Positions 1-9,696 of a DNA stretch of 64,000 nucleotides are shown here, piece by piece. The position numbers were made by a program, and so were the translations under genes. The notes under the pieces were generated by a model. That model searched no databases. It worked only from the letters and a program-made list of their open reading frames with translations, and was not told where the DNA came from. How positions within the stretch are numbered: the stretch's first letter is position 1; each line of letters opens with the position of its first letter. The stretch is from Methanobacteriota archaeon. GTDB lineage: Archaea; Thermoplasmatota; Poseidoniia; Poseidoniales; Poseidoniaceae. The stretch is taken from NCBI GenBank assembly GCA_004195635.1, contig PSPT01000005.1, forward strand, positions 1-64,000, given 5' to 3'.

Positions 1-2
1 AC

Positions 3-20
3 GAGATGTAGTTGCATCTC
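3..20. repeat. short perfect inverted repeat
   Basis: Two 6-base arms (gagatg and catctc) are separated by a 6-base loop. It lies about 50 bases past the stop codon of the minus-strand DUF1801 gene, so it could be part of a transcript end or of a neighbouring gene outside the window. There is no T-run that would make it a clear terminator. Confidence 0.3.
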
Positions 21-71
21 AATTGCCATTACTCATCACCAACACTGCGAGAAGGGCTTTGGTTTTATGTT

Positions 72-500
72 TCATGGAGAGGGAGTTGTGAGAATTCCCC
101 GTCTCCTACATGATTTAACAGCAGCCTCGAAAAGTAAATGAACGTATTCAAGAGCAGGGTCATCCTCATCTGTAAACTTTAAACTCGCTTTTCCCTTCCA
201 TCGTTTGTGAAGAATTTGCGGCATATTATTCATAATACTAGGGTCCTCATATAATGACATCATGTACAAGCCAACGTGCTTTTTTTGTACAACAGTTGCT
301 GCAAATGGTCTTTGTGGTAAAGTCCGCAAACCATTAATTCCACTTCTGCGAGGTGTTTCATAGCGATGATAACCAGGCTCGTCTTTGACCATTATAAGCA
401 AAGGGGCTAACTTGGTCAAAGGTTCCGTGAGGCGAAACCACAAAACTGCTAACTCGGGGTTCTTCACAATAATACCGAGAGGGATAGATGGTTTGAACAT
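72..500 (-). CDS. DUF1801-domain protein
   Basis: About 142 residues, soluble, with no signal peptide or membrane segment. The pattern of a short N-terminal helix region, then GLYMMSLYEDPS near the middle, then TDEDDPALEYVHLLFEAAV near the C-terminus matches the DUF1801 (YdhG/frataxin-like fold) family. In that family a hydrophobic strand and a final helix follow a D/E-rich turn. No enzymatic function is established for the family. The frame stays open upstream to 644, but that would overlap the divergent DRG GTPase gene. I therefore chose the ATG at 500 (MFKPSIPL), although a start between 500 and 600 cannot be excluded because the extra residues are not obviously non-coding. Confidence 0.6.
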   Translation of the reverse strand: MFKPSIPLGIIVKNPELAVLWFRLTEPLTKLAPLLIMVKDEPGYHRYETPRRSGINGLRTLPQRPFAATVVQKKHVGLYMMSLYEDPSIMNNMPQILHKRWKGKASLKFTDEDDPALEYVHLLFEAAVKSCRRRGILTTPSP

Positions 501-612
501 CACCCAATAATGTCCCGATGTTGCGCCGGTTTGAAGAACCCTAGACCAACCGCCCAACACGAGGAACAAGTCGCCAGCAGTAAAAGACGCAGGCGCAAAT
601 GGGTGTGAATGG

Positions 613-1728
613 ATGGCTACAATCAAGGAACAGATTGCTGCCATCCAAGCAGAAATTGATAAAACTCAGAAAAATAAGGCGACTGAACATCACGTCGGGC
701 GCCTAAAGGCGAAGATTGCCAAACTAAAAATGCAGGAAGAAAAAGTCCTAGCACATTCAAAGGCTGGCGGGCCGGCGAAAGGGTTTGAAGTGCGAAAATC
801 CGGTGATGCTTCAATTGCTTTAGTTGGATTTCCAAGCGTAGGTAAATCTACTTTGATTTCAAAATTAACCGGAGTAGAATCTGAAATTGGATCATATGAA
901 TTTACTACTCTTACTTGTATTCCCGGACTAATGCGTCATCGCGGCGCCAAAATACAAATTCTTGATTTGCCGGGTTTGATAAAAGGTGCATCTGAGGGAA
1001 AGGGTAGAGGTAAGGAGATTCTCAATGTCATTCGTAATTCAGACATGGTATTGTATATAGTTGACCCTTTTCAAGGTGCTCACTTTCGGATATTACACCG
1101 TGAATTGGAATTGGCTGGAATGCGCTTAAACCAAAGAAAACCACCAGTCTTTATTCATCGAACTAACAAAGGTGGAGTTGATGTTCGTTCGACTGTTGAA
1201 CAGACTCTTCTTACTAATCCCGAAATAGCAGATATTATTCGCGACTTCGGATATACCTCTGCAGTCGTTACCTTGAGGGTTGATGTAACCGCCGATATGC
1301 TTGTAGATACTTTGGCAGGAAGTAGAGTTTATTCAAAAGCGGTAGTAGCAATAAATAAAATTGATTTAGCAAAACCCGGTGACATTGAGAATACAAGGAG
1401 ACATCTTCCTCAAGATTGGCCGGTAATGGAAATATCTGCTTTTCACGGCACCGGCCTCGAAGATATGAAGGATTTTATTTATGACAATCTTGGATTTATG
1501 TCAATTTACCTCAAACCACAGGGGCAGGAAGCAGACATGGAGGAACCTCTTGTGGTAAAGGATACTTCAACAGTAGAGGAGATTTGTAGGAATTTGCACC
1601 GTGACTTTGTACGCAAATTCCGTTATGCCAAGGTCAAAGGCCCTTCGGCAAAATTTGACTGGCAGACAGTTGGCCTTGATCATCTATTGCGGGATGGAGA
1701 TGTACTTACTATTATCATACGACGCTAA
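613..1728 (+). CDS. drg: DRG-family GTP-binding protein (Obg/DRG with TGS domain)
   Basis: 371 residues, the usual length for archaeal and eukaryotic DRG proteins. A basic helical N-terminus (residues 1-60) precedes the G domain. That domain has a P-loop GFPSVGKS at 72-79, the switch region with EFTTLTCIPG, DLPGLIKGAS for G3 at 118-127, and NKID for G4 near 248. An S5D2L-like insertion follows G3, and a C-terminal TGS domain covers roughly 295-371. DRG GTPases are translation-associated factors that bind ribosomes. The gene starts at ATG 613, just upstream of the conserved helical segment. It diverges from the DUF1801 gene and is followed after 63 bases by an unrelated surface-protein gene with its own Shine-Dalgarno site. 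Confidence 0.95.
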   Translation: MATIKEQIAAIQAEIDKTQKNKATEHHVGRLKAKIAKLKMQEEKVLAHSKAGGPAKGFEVRKSGDASIALVGFPSVGKSTLISKLTGVESEIGSYEFTTLTCIPGLMRHRGAKIQILDLPGLIKGASEGKGRGKEILNVIRNSDMVLYIVDPFQGAHFRILHRELELAGMRLNQRKPPVFIHRTNKGGVDVRSTVEQTLLTNPEIADIIRDFGYTSAVVTLRVDVTADMLVDTLAGSRVYSKAVVAINKIDLAKPGDIENTRRHLPQDWPVMEISAFHGTGLEDMKDFIYDNLGFMSIYLKPQGQEADMEEPLVVKDTSTVEEICRNLHRDFVRKFRYAKVKGPSAKFDWQTVGLDHLLRDGDVLTIIIRR

Positions 1729-1791
1729 TCTCAAATAATTACCACAATGCCCATGAAGCCCAACCTCCACTGAGAGGTTAGAGGAGGTGGG

Positions 1792-3156
1792 ATGATGAGG
1801 CTGAGAACTTGGGCGATTGCTTTTTCAATAGTAGCCTTGATACTAGCCTCCATTGTTTTAGTTTTCCAACAACCACCACAAGAAGTAGTGAATAGCGGAG
1901 AAGGGAGAGATGATTGGCTCAATGGAGAGGCAAAGGATCTATCGGATTATATTGTTCAGCGCCAGCAAAATGATTTTGATTGGGCTAATATGACTGAAGC
2001 GCCAACTTGGAGAATCGGCGACAAATGGACATATGATGGCAGATTAGATGCCTCATCGGTTATTGATGATGCAGGAGTAGAAGGGGCTGCAATAAATGAC
2101 CTGCTAACTGGAGACAGTTTTTTACAGGTAGATGACCTTTCAATCATGCAATTTTCAGGAGAGGACACACTCACATACTCTCTTCATTTATGGGGTACTT
2201 TTTCTGGCCTAGCGACCTTTCCAGTTCCGCTATTACAAACTTATACCGATACACTTGTAGTTCGTTATGACGCCTATGAATACATACGAATGTCTGACTT
2301 AGCAATCATGAATAAATCGGAGAATTTGCAAATCGAATTTGAACATCCCTTTGGCGTTGAATCTATTGCAGATATTAGTATTGAATCAACTTACAACCCT
2401 CCCCTTGAATGGTGGGATTTTCCACTCGGACTAAATGAAACTTGGTTAGCAAATCATGAAATTACCGAGATTTATTCTGGTTCATCTAATTATGTGGATT
2501 TGCCGACTGAAGATGAAAAGGAGCAAAATAATTGGCGCTTTATTAATATTGAAGAAGGATTTGGAAAGGACCAAAATAGCGATTGTAATAATTCACGTAA
2601 TGTTACTGCATTTAATGAGGAAAACAAGGCAAAGGCTTGGCGCTGGTTTTGCCCATCTGTTGGGCAATGGTCATGGAGAGTTGGAGAAGTGCCTTTGGGA
2701 GTAACTGGTGATTTTAGGCTGACCTCATACCAACCATCTTCCACTCGCGAGAGTACTCCCGAAATCTCTGTAGAAATGATGCAAAGAGGTGTAAATAAAT
2801 CAATAACGGTTGGTTTGTGGGTTAATTCAACATACCAAAATATGTCCTTTGCCGGAGTTCAAGGAGAATTATTTTATGGTTGTTGTGAAATTATTTCATT
2901 CACTACCGATGAAAATGGAAGTGCGTGGATTACGCTAAATAGCGGAAATAATTTTGACACTACTCCGACCTTTGATGATCTAGCAAGCCATGGAATAATC
3001 GCGAAAATCAATGGCACAGACCAAGCAGGTATTGCTAGCCTGACCATTTATGGAAGTGCATTGGGCGAAGAACTTAGAACAAATGGGGCAACACAACAAT
3101 GGCAACCCCATTCTTTAGGAATACACCATCTTAGTATTGCCGCATCGGTGCTGTAA
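1792..3156 (+). CDS. membrane-anchored surface protein, unknown function
   Basis: 454 residues. A single N-terminal hydrophobic segment (about residues 6-26, followed by QQPP) should act as a signal peptide or signal anchor. The rest is a hydrophilic, aspartate- and asparagine-rich extracytoplasmic part with several N-x-S/T sequons and no C-terminal anchor. A motif of the form WRIGDKWTYDG occurs near residue 72. A similar GDWFEYDG stretch is found in the neighbouring minus-strand protein at 3257-4261, so the two may be distantly related. A strong site gaggagg lies 6 to 12 bases before the ATG at 1792 (a second ATG follows directly). No family was recognised. Confidence 0.75.
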   Translation: MMRLRTWAIAFSIVALILASIVLVFQQPPQEVVNSGEGRDDWLNGEAKDLSDYIVQRQQNDFDWANMTEAPTWRIGDKWTYDGRLDASSVIDDAGVEGAAINDLLTGDSFLQVDDLSIMQFSGEDTLTYSLHLWGTFSGLATFPVPLLQTYTDTLVVRYDAYEYIRMSDLAIMNKSENLQIEFEHPFGVESIADISIESTYNPPLEWWDFPLGLNETWLANHEITEIYSGSSNYVDLPTEDEKEQNNWRFINIEEGFGKDQNSDCNNSRNVTAFNEENKAKAWRWFCPSVGQWSWRVGEVPLGVTGDFRLTSYQPSSTRESTPEISVEMMQRGVNKSITVGLWVNSTYQNMSFAGVQGELFYGCCEIISFTTDENGSAWITLNSGNNFDTTPTFDDLASHGIIAKINGTDQAGIASLTIYGSALGEELRTNGATQQWQPHSLGIHHLSIAASVL

Positions 3157-3256
3157 GCAAGTTAATATTTCATCAAATTGTGATACTCTATACAGAGGAA
3201 GGGCCGCAGAGGCACTTTCAGCAAGAGAAAAAGGAATTGTACAAATTCACTCTCCC

Positions 3257-4261
3257 TTAGAATATGCGCTTTTTGGGGATAAGTACTGCTACCATAAACA
3301 AAGTTGCGACTACTCCAATAATTCCAAGCGATGGAGTTTCCACAGAGGTTTCCTTGACACCTGATATTGCAGCGGAATGGAAATTTGAAAGAGTCATTGA
3401 CATTGTCAAGGTGCCATTCTCATATTCTTCTGTCCTTATCGGCCAGCCAAATTCAGATAAGTAGGAAATAGAATAATTTTCTTCACCCAATCCTTGTTGA
3501 CGTAAACGCAGTGTTTGCCAATTTTCCTTGGCAGTATTTACATTTGCCTCATCCTCAACAGTATAAACAATAGTTTGGGTTTCCTCTCGTTCGGATAGTG
3601 ATTCATTCCACATACCCAAATTGATTCGCTGCCGCATTTCATCACGCTTTTGAGTTGTAACTGAACTTTGCCATGTGTCGCCTTTCTCCAGCATTTTTGG
3701 CTTTGGATTTGATTCTTCGGTGGTAATCTTGGTAGTTGTTTCAGTCTCAACCAGATTCATTTCATCATCGCCGCTAAACCATGAACGGAGAGATATTCTT
3801 CGTTGCTCAAAATGCCATGTAGAAGTTGAAAAAGGGCTCTCGCGGTGTATTTCTGAAGTGATATTTAGAAGCAATTTATCATCATCATATTGGGTAGTAT
3901 TTTCCGCCCACTGTAGCGTTATGTTGAGGTGATGTGCGCCAACACTTCGCAGACATGTGCCAGACCATTCACCAATTTCACAGGCTGCCTTTTCGGTCAC
4001 CTCAACTCTCAAAAGTTCATCCCAAACAAGTGTCCAGCCGACAAAATCGGCTCCATCAATTTGCGCATATTGATTTGCCATAGCGATAGCGAGAGAATTG
4101 CCATAACCATCATATTCAAACCAATCACCAACATTATTGCGCCTTTCTTCAACAACAACTTCTGCATTTGCAATTGGAGCAAGACTCGGCAATAGGAGGA
4201 AAACAGAAGCCACAAGGCAAACTCGCTTGGCTAACGAGATAGCTGCAAACGACTCCGCCAT
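3257..4261 (-). CDS. secreted surface protein with C-terminal membrane anchor
   Basis: 334 residues. Residues 1-33 form a signal peptide: a basic residue is followed by a Leu/Val/Ala-rich core and a likely cleavage after PIANA. The C-terminus is TPSLGIIGVV, then a hydrophobic segment, then a basic tail KKRIF. This layout resembles archaeal PGF-CTERM-type sorting or anchoring signals, although the exact PGF triplet is absent. The ectodomain is hydrophilic and carries many N-x-S/T sequons. A GDWFEYDG motif lies shortly after the signal peptide, similar to one in the convergent gene at 1792-3156. A plausible AT-rich promoter lies in 4262-4379, with tttaaata near 4350. Function unknown. Confidence 0.75.
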   Translation of the reverse strand: MAESFAAISLAKRVCLVASVFLLLPSLAPIANAEVVVEERRNNVGDWFEYDGYGNSLAIAMANQYAQIDGADFVGWTLVWDELLRVEVTEKAACEIGEWSGTCLRSVGAHHLNITLQWAENTTQYDDDKLLLNITSEIHRESPFSTSTWHFEQRRISLRSWFSGDDEMNLVETETTTKITTEESNPKPKMLEKGDTWQSSVTTQKRDEMRQRINLGMWNESLSEREETQTIVYTVEDEANVNTAKENWQTLRLRQQGLGEENYSISYLSEFGWPIRTEEYENGTLTMSMTLSNFHSAAISGVKETSVETPSLGIIGVVATLFMVAVLIPKKRIF

Positions 4262-4379
4262 GAATGTGGAGTATAGGGATTACTCAAGAAGTTTCCACAA
4301 CAATATGGCAGTAATGATACGTATAAGATGCTCGAGGATAAAGAGGTGTTTAAATAACATAGAGAAGGGTTTGAGTGAA

Positions 4380-4694
4380 TCACCAAATTCCCATTTCCAT
4401 TTTCGCATCCTCGCCAGCATGAATTTTAGGGTCCCATCTTGGAGTCCAAACTAGATTCACATGAACACTTTCAATACCTTCCACTGATAATGCAGCCCGA
4501 TGAGTTGCAGCCATTATCTCAGGCGCAACAGGGCATCCTGGTGAAGTTAAGGTCATATCGATTTCAACATGACGGCCCTCGGCCCTATCTTCAAAACGCA
4601 AGCCATATACAAGCCCTAATTCAATAAGTGAAAAGTCCAATTCGGGGTCAATAACTTCATTCAATGCAACCATTACTTTTTCTTCTTCATTCAC
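4380..4694 (-). CDS. sufT: MIP18/DUF59-family Fe-S assembly factor (SufT-like)
   Basis: About 104 residues with the DUF59 signature. IDPELDFSLIELGLVYG is near the N-terminus, and LTSPGCPVAPEI contains the single conserved cysteine. The family (SufT, PaaD, MIP18) helps mature iron-sulfur proteins. It is the last gene of the suf operon and begins 5 bases after sufE ends. I chose GTG at 4694 because GGAG lies exactly 8 bases upstream; the longer reading from 4703 would place the start on top of that site. Context and sequence together make the assignment firm. Confidence 0.88.
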   Translation of the reverse strand: MNEEEKVMVALNEVIDPELDFSLIELGLVYGLRFEDRAEGRHVEIDMTLTSPGCPVAPEIMAATHRAALSVEGIESVHVNLVWTPRWDPKIHAGEDAKMEMGIW

Positions 4695-4699
4695 AATAA

Positions 4700-5149
4700 T
4701 CACTCCTTTAAATTCTTAGTATCCTCTTGAATCTTATGCAGCATATTTCTAAAACCATTGGCCCGGCTTGGTGAAAGAATGTTCATCAAGCCCATTTCAG
4801 AGGCGAAATCAGGCGAAAAGTTCACCACTTCTTCAAGACTTAATCCTTCAAGTCCAATAGAGGTTACTGCCATTAAGCCTTGAACTAATTTTGCATCAGC
4901 AGCGCCAATTAAATGAAAACCACTTTCCTGTGAAAAGGTGACCTTGATATGTGCTTCGGATTGACAACCGTGAACTATTGTTGATTCAGACCACTCGGCA
5001 GGTGGCAATTCGTCAATTTCTTCGGAATAATCAAACAATATCTCCAATCTTTCCATTTGGTCTTCAATTTCAGAAAACTCATCAATTATTTCTTGAAGTG
5101 CTGGTGGCCAATTGCCAGTTCCAAATTCTTTGCACATCCAAATACACAT
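4700..5149 (-). CDS. sufE: SufE-like sulfur acceptor protein
   Basis: 149 residues, soluble. The SufE hallmark HGCQSEAHI is present around residues 62-70, with the cysteine that accepts persulfide sulfur from the cysteine desulfurase. The N-terminal helix (EEIDELPPAEW) and the later LVQGLMAVT segment also match the fold. It sits directly downstream of sufS, 4 bases apart, and upstream of sufT. It therefore probably hands sulfur from SufS to the SufBCD scaffold. Length and motif order are typical. Two ATG codons (5149 and 5137) are possible starts and neither has a clear ribosome site. Confidence 0.92.
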   Translation of the reverse strand: MCIWMCKEFGTGNWPPALQEIIDEFSEIEDQMERLEILFDYSEEIDELPPAEWSESTIVHGCQSEAHIKVTFSQESGFHLIGAADAKLVQGLMAVTSIGLEGLSLEEVVNFSPDFASEMGLMNILSPSRANGFRNMLHKIQEDTKNLKE

Positions 5150-5153
5150 CCAA

Positions 5154-6377
5154 TTAAGAGAACCTTTCTACCAATTTTTGCACAGTTTCAATGAGGAAAT
5201 CTGCCTCCTCTTCAGTGTTATAGAGATAAAATGAGGCTCGATTTGTACTTGTAAGACCAAGGCTTCGCAGTAAAGGCTGAGCACAATGATGTCCTGTGCG
5301 TATAGCGATTCCGTGCGCATCTAACATTTGTGCCATATCCGCTGCATGTAGAGAATCATGGATGAAAGAAATCAATGGGGCATCATCATTATCCTGTCTT
5401 CCAAGAACAGTCATACCTGGAATATTGCGGAATGCATCTGCAACCTTTTGGGCCAATTTAATTGAGTGCGAATGAGAGGACTCAAAACCGATATTTGAAA
5501 GCCACTTCACTGCTTCAGCCCACCCTATTGCCTCAGCGATTTTCGGAGTTCCGGCTTCAAATTTGAAAGAGCCTTCTTGGTAAGTTGAATGATCGAGAAA
5601 TACTTCTCTAATCATATCCCCTCCGCCCAAAAATGGCTTCATCTCAGTAAGCGTTTCGGCATTGACAAAAAGAGCACCAATACCGGTTGGCCCACTCATC
5701 TTGTGAGCAGAAACTGCGACAAAATCAGCACCTAATTCACTTATTCCGATTCGGTCATGCGGTGCTGCTTGCGCTGCATCAATAAGGACGCGTGCACCAA
5801 CATTATGTGCGAGGCTAATTATTTCCTCAACTGGATTGCGGATCCCAAGCACATTTGAGGTGTGAATGCAGCAAACCAATTTTGCATCTTCAAGTGACAT
5901 CTCAAAGGCAGCCATATCTAATTGGAAATTTTCTTTGTCAAAGGGGACCCATCTAAGTTCAACACCTGTTTCTTCTGCAAGCATTTGCCAAGGAACTATA
6001 TCAGAATGGTGTTCCATTTCGGTTAGCACAATCACATCCCCCTTTGATAAATTTGCTCGACCCCAAGAATGTGCGACTAAGTTAATTGCTTCAGTAGTGC
6101 CAGAGGTAAACAATAGATTTCCATCAGTCAGTCCAAACCAATCCGCAATCATTTCTCTTGCACCTTCATACGCATTAGTAGCCTCACTAGAAAGTGTATG
6201 AACTGCTCGGTGAACATTACTATTGTATTCTAAATAATATCTGCTCATAGCATCAATCACACAGGACGGTTTCTGAGTGGTAGCACTATTATCAAGATAG
6301 ACTAATGGCTTGCCATTAGGGAGAATTCGGTTTAAAATGGGGAAATCTTTGCGGCATGTGTACGGATCAAAAATCAC
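5154..6377 (-). CDS. sufS: cysteine desulfurase SufS
   Basis: 407 residues, a group II PLP-dependent cysteine desulfurase. The N-terminus contains LVYLDNSATTQKP. The PLP-binding lysine lies in SAHKMSGPTGIG, and the persulfide-forming cysteine is in RTGHHCAQPLL near residue 356. Preceding motifs (TSGTTEAINLVAHSW, DAAQAAPHD) are complete. It releases sulfur from cysteine as a persulfide for Fe-S assembly. The start is GTG at 6377 because the frame begins right before IFDPYTCRKDFP and no ATG is available. It is flanked by sufD (18 bases) and sufE (4 bases) in one operon. Confidence 0.96.
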   Translation of the reverse strand: MIFDPYTCRKDFPILNRILPNGKPLVYLDNSATTQKPSCVIDAMSRYYLEYNSNVHRAVHTLSSEATNAYEGAREMIADWFGLTDGNLLFTSGTTEAINLVAHSWGRANLSKGDVIVLTEMEHHSDIVPWQMLAEETGVELRWVPFDKENFQLDMAAFEMSLEDAKLVCCIHTSNVLGIRNPVEEIISLAHNVGARVLIDAAQAAPHDRIGISELGADFVAVSAHKMSGPTGIGALFVNAETLTEMKPFLGGGDMIREVFLDHSTYQEGSFKFEAGTPKIAEAIGWAEAVKWLSNIGFESSHSHSIKLAQKVADAFRNIPGMTVLGRQDNDDAPLISFIHDSLHAADMAQMLDAHGIAIRTGHHCAQPLLRSLGLTSTNRASFYLYNTEEEADFLIETVQKLVERFS

Positions 6378-6395
6378 CTTTTCACGCCCATTATT

Positions 6396-7520
6396 TCACT
6401 CTAGCAAATCACAATCAAGGTGAACTAAAAGGCGGGTGCGCAAGTAGTTAACCAAAGACTCTGATTTGAATCCTGTGAAGGCATCCATCAAAAAGCCTTC
6501 AGTAAGCAAATCTTTTGCCATTTGTGGCCCGAGCCCTCTACTTTCAAGATAGAATAATTGCTCGGGATCAAGAGGGGCGCTGGCAGCACCATGTGCTGCA
6601 CTAACATCATCAGCAAATACCTCCAATTCTGGAATTGAATCCGCCTCAGCTTTGTCTGAAAGTAACAAATTCTTGAATACTTGCCCAGCATCACAACTTT
6701 GTGCTCCTTCGGCGATTATTAAACGACCAGTTCCAACATTTTTACTTCTCCCATCACAAGCCGAATGCATTACTAATTTACTTTGATTTTGCCCAACTGG
6801 GTGATTGATAACAAAATGGTGGTCATCCCGTCTTTGCCCATTACCGTGAACCCCAACATGTAATGATAATTCTGCTCCACTTCCCAATAATTCATGTCTT
6901 AAATCAGTTTTTAGGCGGCCCCCCCCAAGTGATAATGTGGCGCCGTTAAAGAGTGCATCGCGAGAAATTTCAACTCCTTCATTACGAACAAAGGTGCTTG
7001 TACTTGATAGCCGATTGTAAATCAAATCACGGAATATGGCACCTTTACCAACACTAATTTCCCGGAGGAATCCAAACCAGTCCGCTTTTCCACGAATCGC
7101 CGTTGTCAATTCAAATTGGGCCTCTTTTCCTACATTGATTAGAAGGTGCTGAATCGAAGTAGCCCCTAATGCATTTACTTCAATCATCAAAGGTTGACCA
7201 CCAACCCAACCCGAAGGAATGTCCAATAAATGAGCGCGACCTGCTGCGACTTCGCGCAAAAACACAGAAGATATTTCGGAAGTGGACAAAGCATTTGAAC
7301 TCAAATCTTCAAGGTCTTGAGGAAGTGCAGGGCGGAAAGTAACTTCAGAAGGAGGAAGTGTCCCATCTAGATTTAGAAGTCTAATCTCAGCAACTGGGAT
7401 AATTGGCACCTCTAGCAAATCACCCGTTGGATGAACACTTTGCCAAGAGGTATAGCGCCAAAGGTGGTCAGATCTATTTGGCACTGATATTACCGAATAT
7501 TGTTGAACATCTCCACTCAT
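6396..7520 (-). CDS. sufD: SufD-like Fe-S scaffold subunit
   Basis: About 374 residues. The C-terminal half has the SufB/SufD beta-helix pattern and the diagnostic end SAAHGAASAPLDPEQLFYL, followed by a helical tail. The N-terminal part is divergent, as is usual for SufD. SufD forms the SufBC2D scaffold with SufB and the ATPase SufC. The start is ATG 7520 (MSGDVQQ), preceded by GGTGATT four bases upstream; the frame extends four codons further. A run of eight C residues lies at 6919-6926 on the plus strand inside the gene, and the frame is intact across it. Confidence 0.92.
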   Translation of the reverse strand: MSGDVQQYSVISVPNRSDHLWRYTSWQSVHPTGDLLEVPIIPVAEIRLLNLDGTLPPSEVTFRPALPQDLEDLSSNALSTSEISSVFLREVAAGRAHLLDIPSGWVGGQPLMIEVNALGATSIQHLLINVGKEAQFELTTAIRGKADWFGFLREISVGKGAIFRDLIYNRLSSTSTFVRNEGVEISRDALFNGATLSLGGGRLKTDLRHELLGSGAELSLHVGVHGNGQRRDDHHFVINHPVGQNQSKLVMHSACDGRSKNVGTGRLIIAEGAQSCDAGQVFKNLLLSDKAEADSIPELEVFADDVSAAHGAASAPLDPEQLFYLESRGLGPQMAKDLLTEGFLMDAFTGFKSESLVNYLRTRLLVHLDCDLLE

Positions 7521-7543
7521 AATAATCACCATTTACTGAAAAA

Positions 7544-8953
7544 TCATCCAATGGCACCTTCCATTTCTAACTCCAAAAGTCTATTCAACTCAACTGCATA
7601 CTCCATTGGCAATTCACGGGTGAAAGGCTCAAAGAAGCCATTGACTATCATTGCCATGGCTTCTTCCTCTGAATGTCCTCTTGTCATTAAATAAAATAAT
7701 TGCTCACCTGAGACCTTTGATACACTCGCCTCGTGCGTCACATTACATGTTGCATTAGCAACTTCCATAGTAGGATAAGTGTCAGAACGACTGTTCTCGT
7801 CTAGCATTAATGCGTCACAAACCACATTGACTTTGCAATTTTTGGCCTTAGGCGCCACTTTTACAAGACCACGATATGATGAACGTCCACCGTTTTTTGA
7901 AATAGATTTTGCGAGAATATTGCTTGTAGTTTTTGAAGCCAAATGGTGTATTTTTGTCCCAGCATCTTGATGCTGCCCTTCTCCGGAATAAGCAACTGAA
8001 ATTATCTCTGCATGGGCACCTTCGCCCTTTAGGATGACTGCTGGATATTTCATTGTCAGTTTTGAACCAATATTGCCATCAATCCATTCAATTGTTGCAT
8101 TTTCATTTGCAACTCCGCGCTTAGTAACTAAATTATAAACATTAGTTGACCAATTTTGAATGGTGGAATAACGAATTTTTGCACCTTTCATGGCTATTAA
8201 TTCTACAACCGCTGAATGAAGACTTTCGGTTGAATATGTGGGAGCAGTGCACCCTTCCACATAATTAATGCTACTTCCCTCATCTGCAATAATCAATGTT
8301 CTTTCAAATTGCCCCATATTTTTAGCATTAATTCGAAAATAGGCTTGCACTGGCATTTCAACTTGAACGCCTTTGGGAACATAGATGAAAGAACCACCTG
8401 ACCAAACTGCAGTATTTAGCGCACTAAATTTGTTGTCAGAATACGGAACTACTGTACAGAAATACTTCTTCACAATTTCGGGATACTCTCTCAATCCAGA
8501 ATCCATATCGAGGAAAATTACACCCTGTTCCTCCAAGTCTTCCCTAATACTGTGATATACCGCTTCAGATTCATATTGAGCAGTTACTCCACCCAACCAT
8601 TTTTTCTCTGCCTCAGGGATGCCGAGGCGGTCAAATGTACGTTTGATATCTTCGGGGACATCATCCCAATTATTTTCCGTCTTCTCGCTACTACGAAGAA
8701 AATATGTGACTGAATCAAAGTTAATTCCATTGAGCATTTCAGAATTACCCCAATCTGGCATTGGCCGCCCCACATAATGATGATATGCCTTTAAGCGAAT
8801 ATCCGTCATCCATTGTGGCTCATTTTTCAATTTTGAAATGTCTCGAACAACTTGCTCAGAGAGTCCATTGTCAAAACGAATGGTGGCATTTTCAGGGTCA
8901 TGAAAGCCATATTGGTATTCACCAACTGCATCCCTTGCGCCTTGCTTTGACAA
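7544..8953 (-). CDS. sufB: SufB Fe-S scaffold subunit
   Basis: About 469 residues and highly conserved in sequence. YQYGFHDPE and [11 protein letters not shown] lie at the N-terminus with [10 protein letters not shown] after them. Further on are [20 protein letters not shown] with the scaffold cysteine, [20 protein letters not shown] and a helical C-terminus. It forms the scaffold on which the nascent Fe-S cluster is built with SufC and SufD. I chose the TTG at 8953 as start because GGAGG lies 7 bases before it, inside the end of sufC. A frame from TTG 8971 would overlap that site. This makes sufB translation closely coupled to sufC termination. Confidence 0.95.
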   Translation of the reverse strand: MSKQGARDAVGEYQYGFHDPENATIRFDNGLSEQVVRDISKLKNEPQWMTDIRLKAYHHYVGRPMPDWGNSEMLNGINFDSVTYFLRSSEKTENNWDDVPEDIKRTFDRLGIPEAEKKWLGGVTAQYESEAVYHSIREDLEEQGVIFLDMDSGLREYPEIVKKYFCTVVPYSDNKFSALNTAVWSGGSFIYVPKGVQVEMPVQAYFRINAKNMGQFERTLIIADEGSSINYVEGCTAPTYSTESLHSAVVELIAMKGAKIRYSTIQNWSTNVYNLVTKRGVANENATIEWIDGNIGSKLTMKYPAVILKGEGAHAEIISVAYSGEGQHQDAGTKIHHLASKTTSNILAKSISKNGGRSSYRGLVKVAPKAKNCKVNVVCDALMLDENSRSDTYPTMEVANATCNVTHEASVSKVSGEQLFYLMTRGHSEEEAMAMIVNGFFEPFTRELPMEYAVELNRLLELEMEGAIG

Positions 8954-8955
8954 AC

Positions 8956-9696
8956 TCAGGCCTCCAACCAATCATAGCCTTTTTCTTCAATAACAAGGGC
9001 AAGTTCTGCCTCACCAGTTTTAACTATTTTTCCATCAATCATAATATGAATGACATCTGGATTTACATGATTTAGCAAACGCTGATAATGTGTGATTATT
9101 AAGCATCCTGCAGTTTTTGCAATTTCGTTTATCCCCTCTGCCACAGTGCGAAGGGCATCGACATCCAAACCGGAATCAGTTTCATCTAAAATTGCAAGTT
9201 GGGGCTTGAGTAATAGCATTTGTAGTATCTCAAGCCGCTTCTTTTCTCCGCCACTAAAACCATCATTTACATAGCGCGGAAGAAAAGATTTCTCAACGCC
9301 TAATTTCTTAAGAGATTCATTTAACTCAACCCTAAACTCACGTGCAGAAGGTGCATTTTCACCCCTTATTGCTTGAACAGACTTACGAAGGAAAGTTCCA
9401 ACTTGAACACCAGGAATTGCTTGGGGGTATTGGAATGAGAGAAACATACCTAATTTTGCTCGTTGGTGAACTTCTAATTCGGTAAGTGGAATGCCGAGAT
9501 AGTAGATCTCGCCAGAGGTTATCTCATATGCAGGGTGGCCCATCAAGACATATGCCAATGTAGACTTTCCAGCCCCATTTCGACCCATGATTGCATGAAC
9601 TTCACCAGCCAATATTTCAAGGCTCAAGCCTTTAATGATTGGAGTGCCATCAACGCTGACATGTAAGTCGGAAATCTTTAGTAGCGACTCTGACAT
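8956..9696 (-). CDS. sufC: SufC ATPase
   Basis: About 246 residues, an ABC-type ATPase without membrane partners. It has Walker [10 protein letters not shown], the Q-loop in [12 protein letters not shown], signature [11 protein letters not shown], Walker [13 protein letters not shown] and H-switch ITHYQR. The unusual ETDSGLD D-loop and FSGGEKKR signature are typical of SufC rather than transporters. It drives conformational changes of SufBD. It is the first gene of the suf operon. I chose ATG 9696 ([11 protein letters not shown]) because GGAG lies 5 bases upstream; the frame is open to 9723. Confidence 0.96.
   Translation of the reverse strand: MSESLLKISDLHVSVDGTPIIKGLSLEILAGEVHAIMGRNGAGKSTLAYVLMGHPAYEITSGEIYYLGIPLTELEVHQRAKLGMFLSFQYPQAIPGVQVGTFLRKSVQAIRGENAPSAREFRVELNESLKKLGVEKSFLPRYVNDGFSGGEKKRLEILQMLLLKPQLAILDETDSGLDVDALRTVAEGINEIAKTAGCLIITHYQRLLNHVNPDVIHIMIDGKIVKTGEAELALVIEEKGYDWLEA

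Noticed and set aside
501-644. N-terminal extension of the DUF1801 frame on the minus strand
   Set aside because: It runs into the divergent GTPase start and has no domain support; a start at or near 500 is more economical.
3257-3464. Short plus-strand frames opposite the surface protein at 3257-4261
   Set aside because: They lie inside a gene with a clear signal peptide and anchor on the other strand and show no motif or ribosome site.
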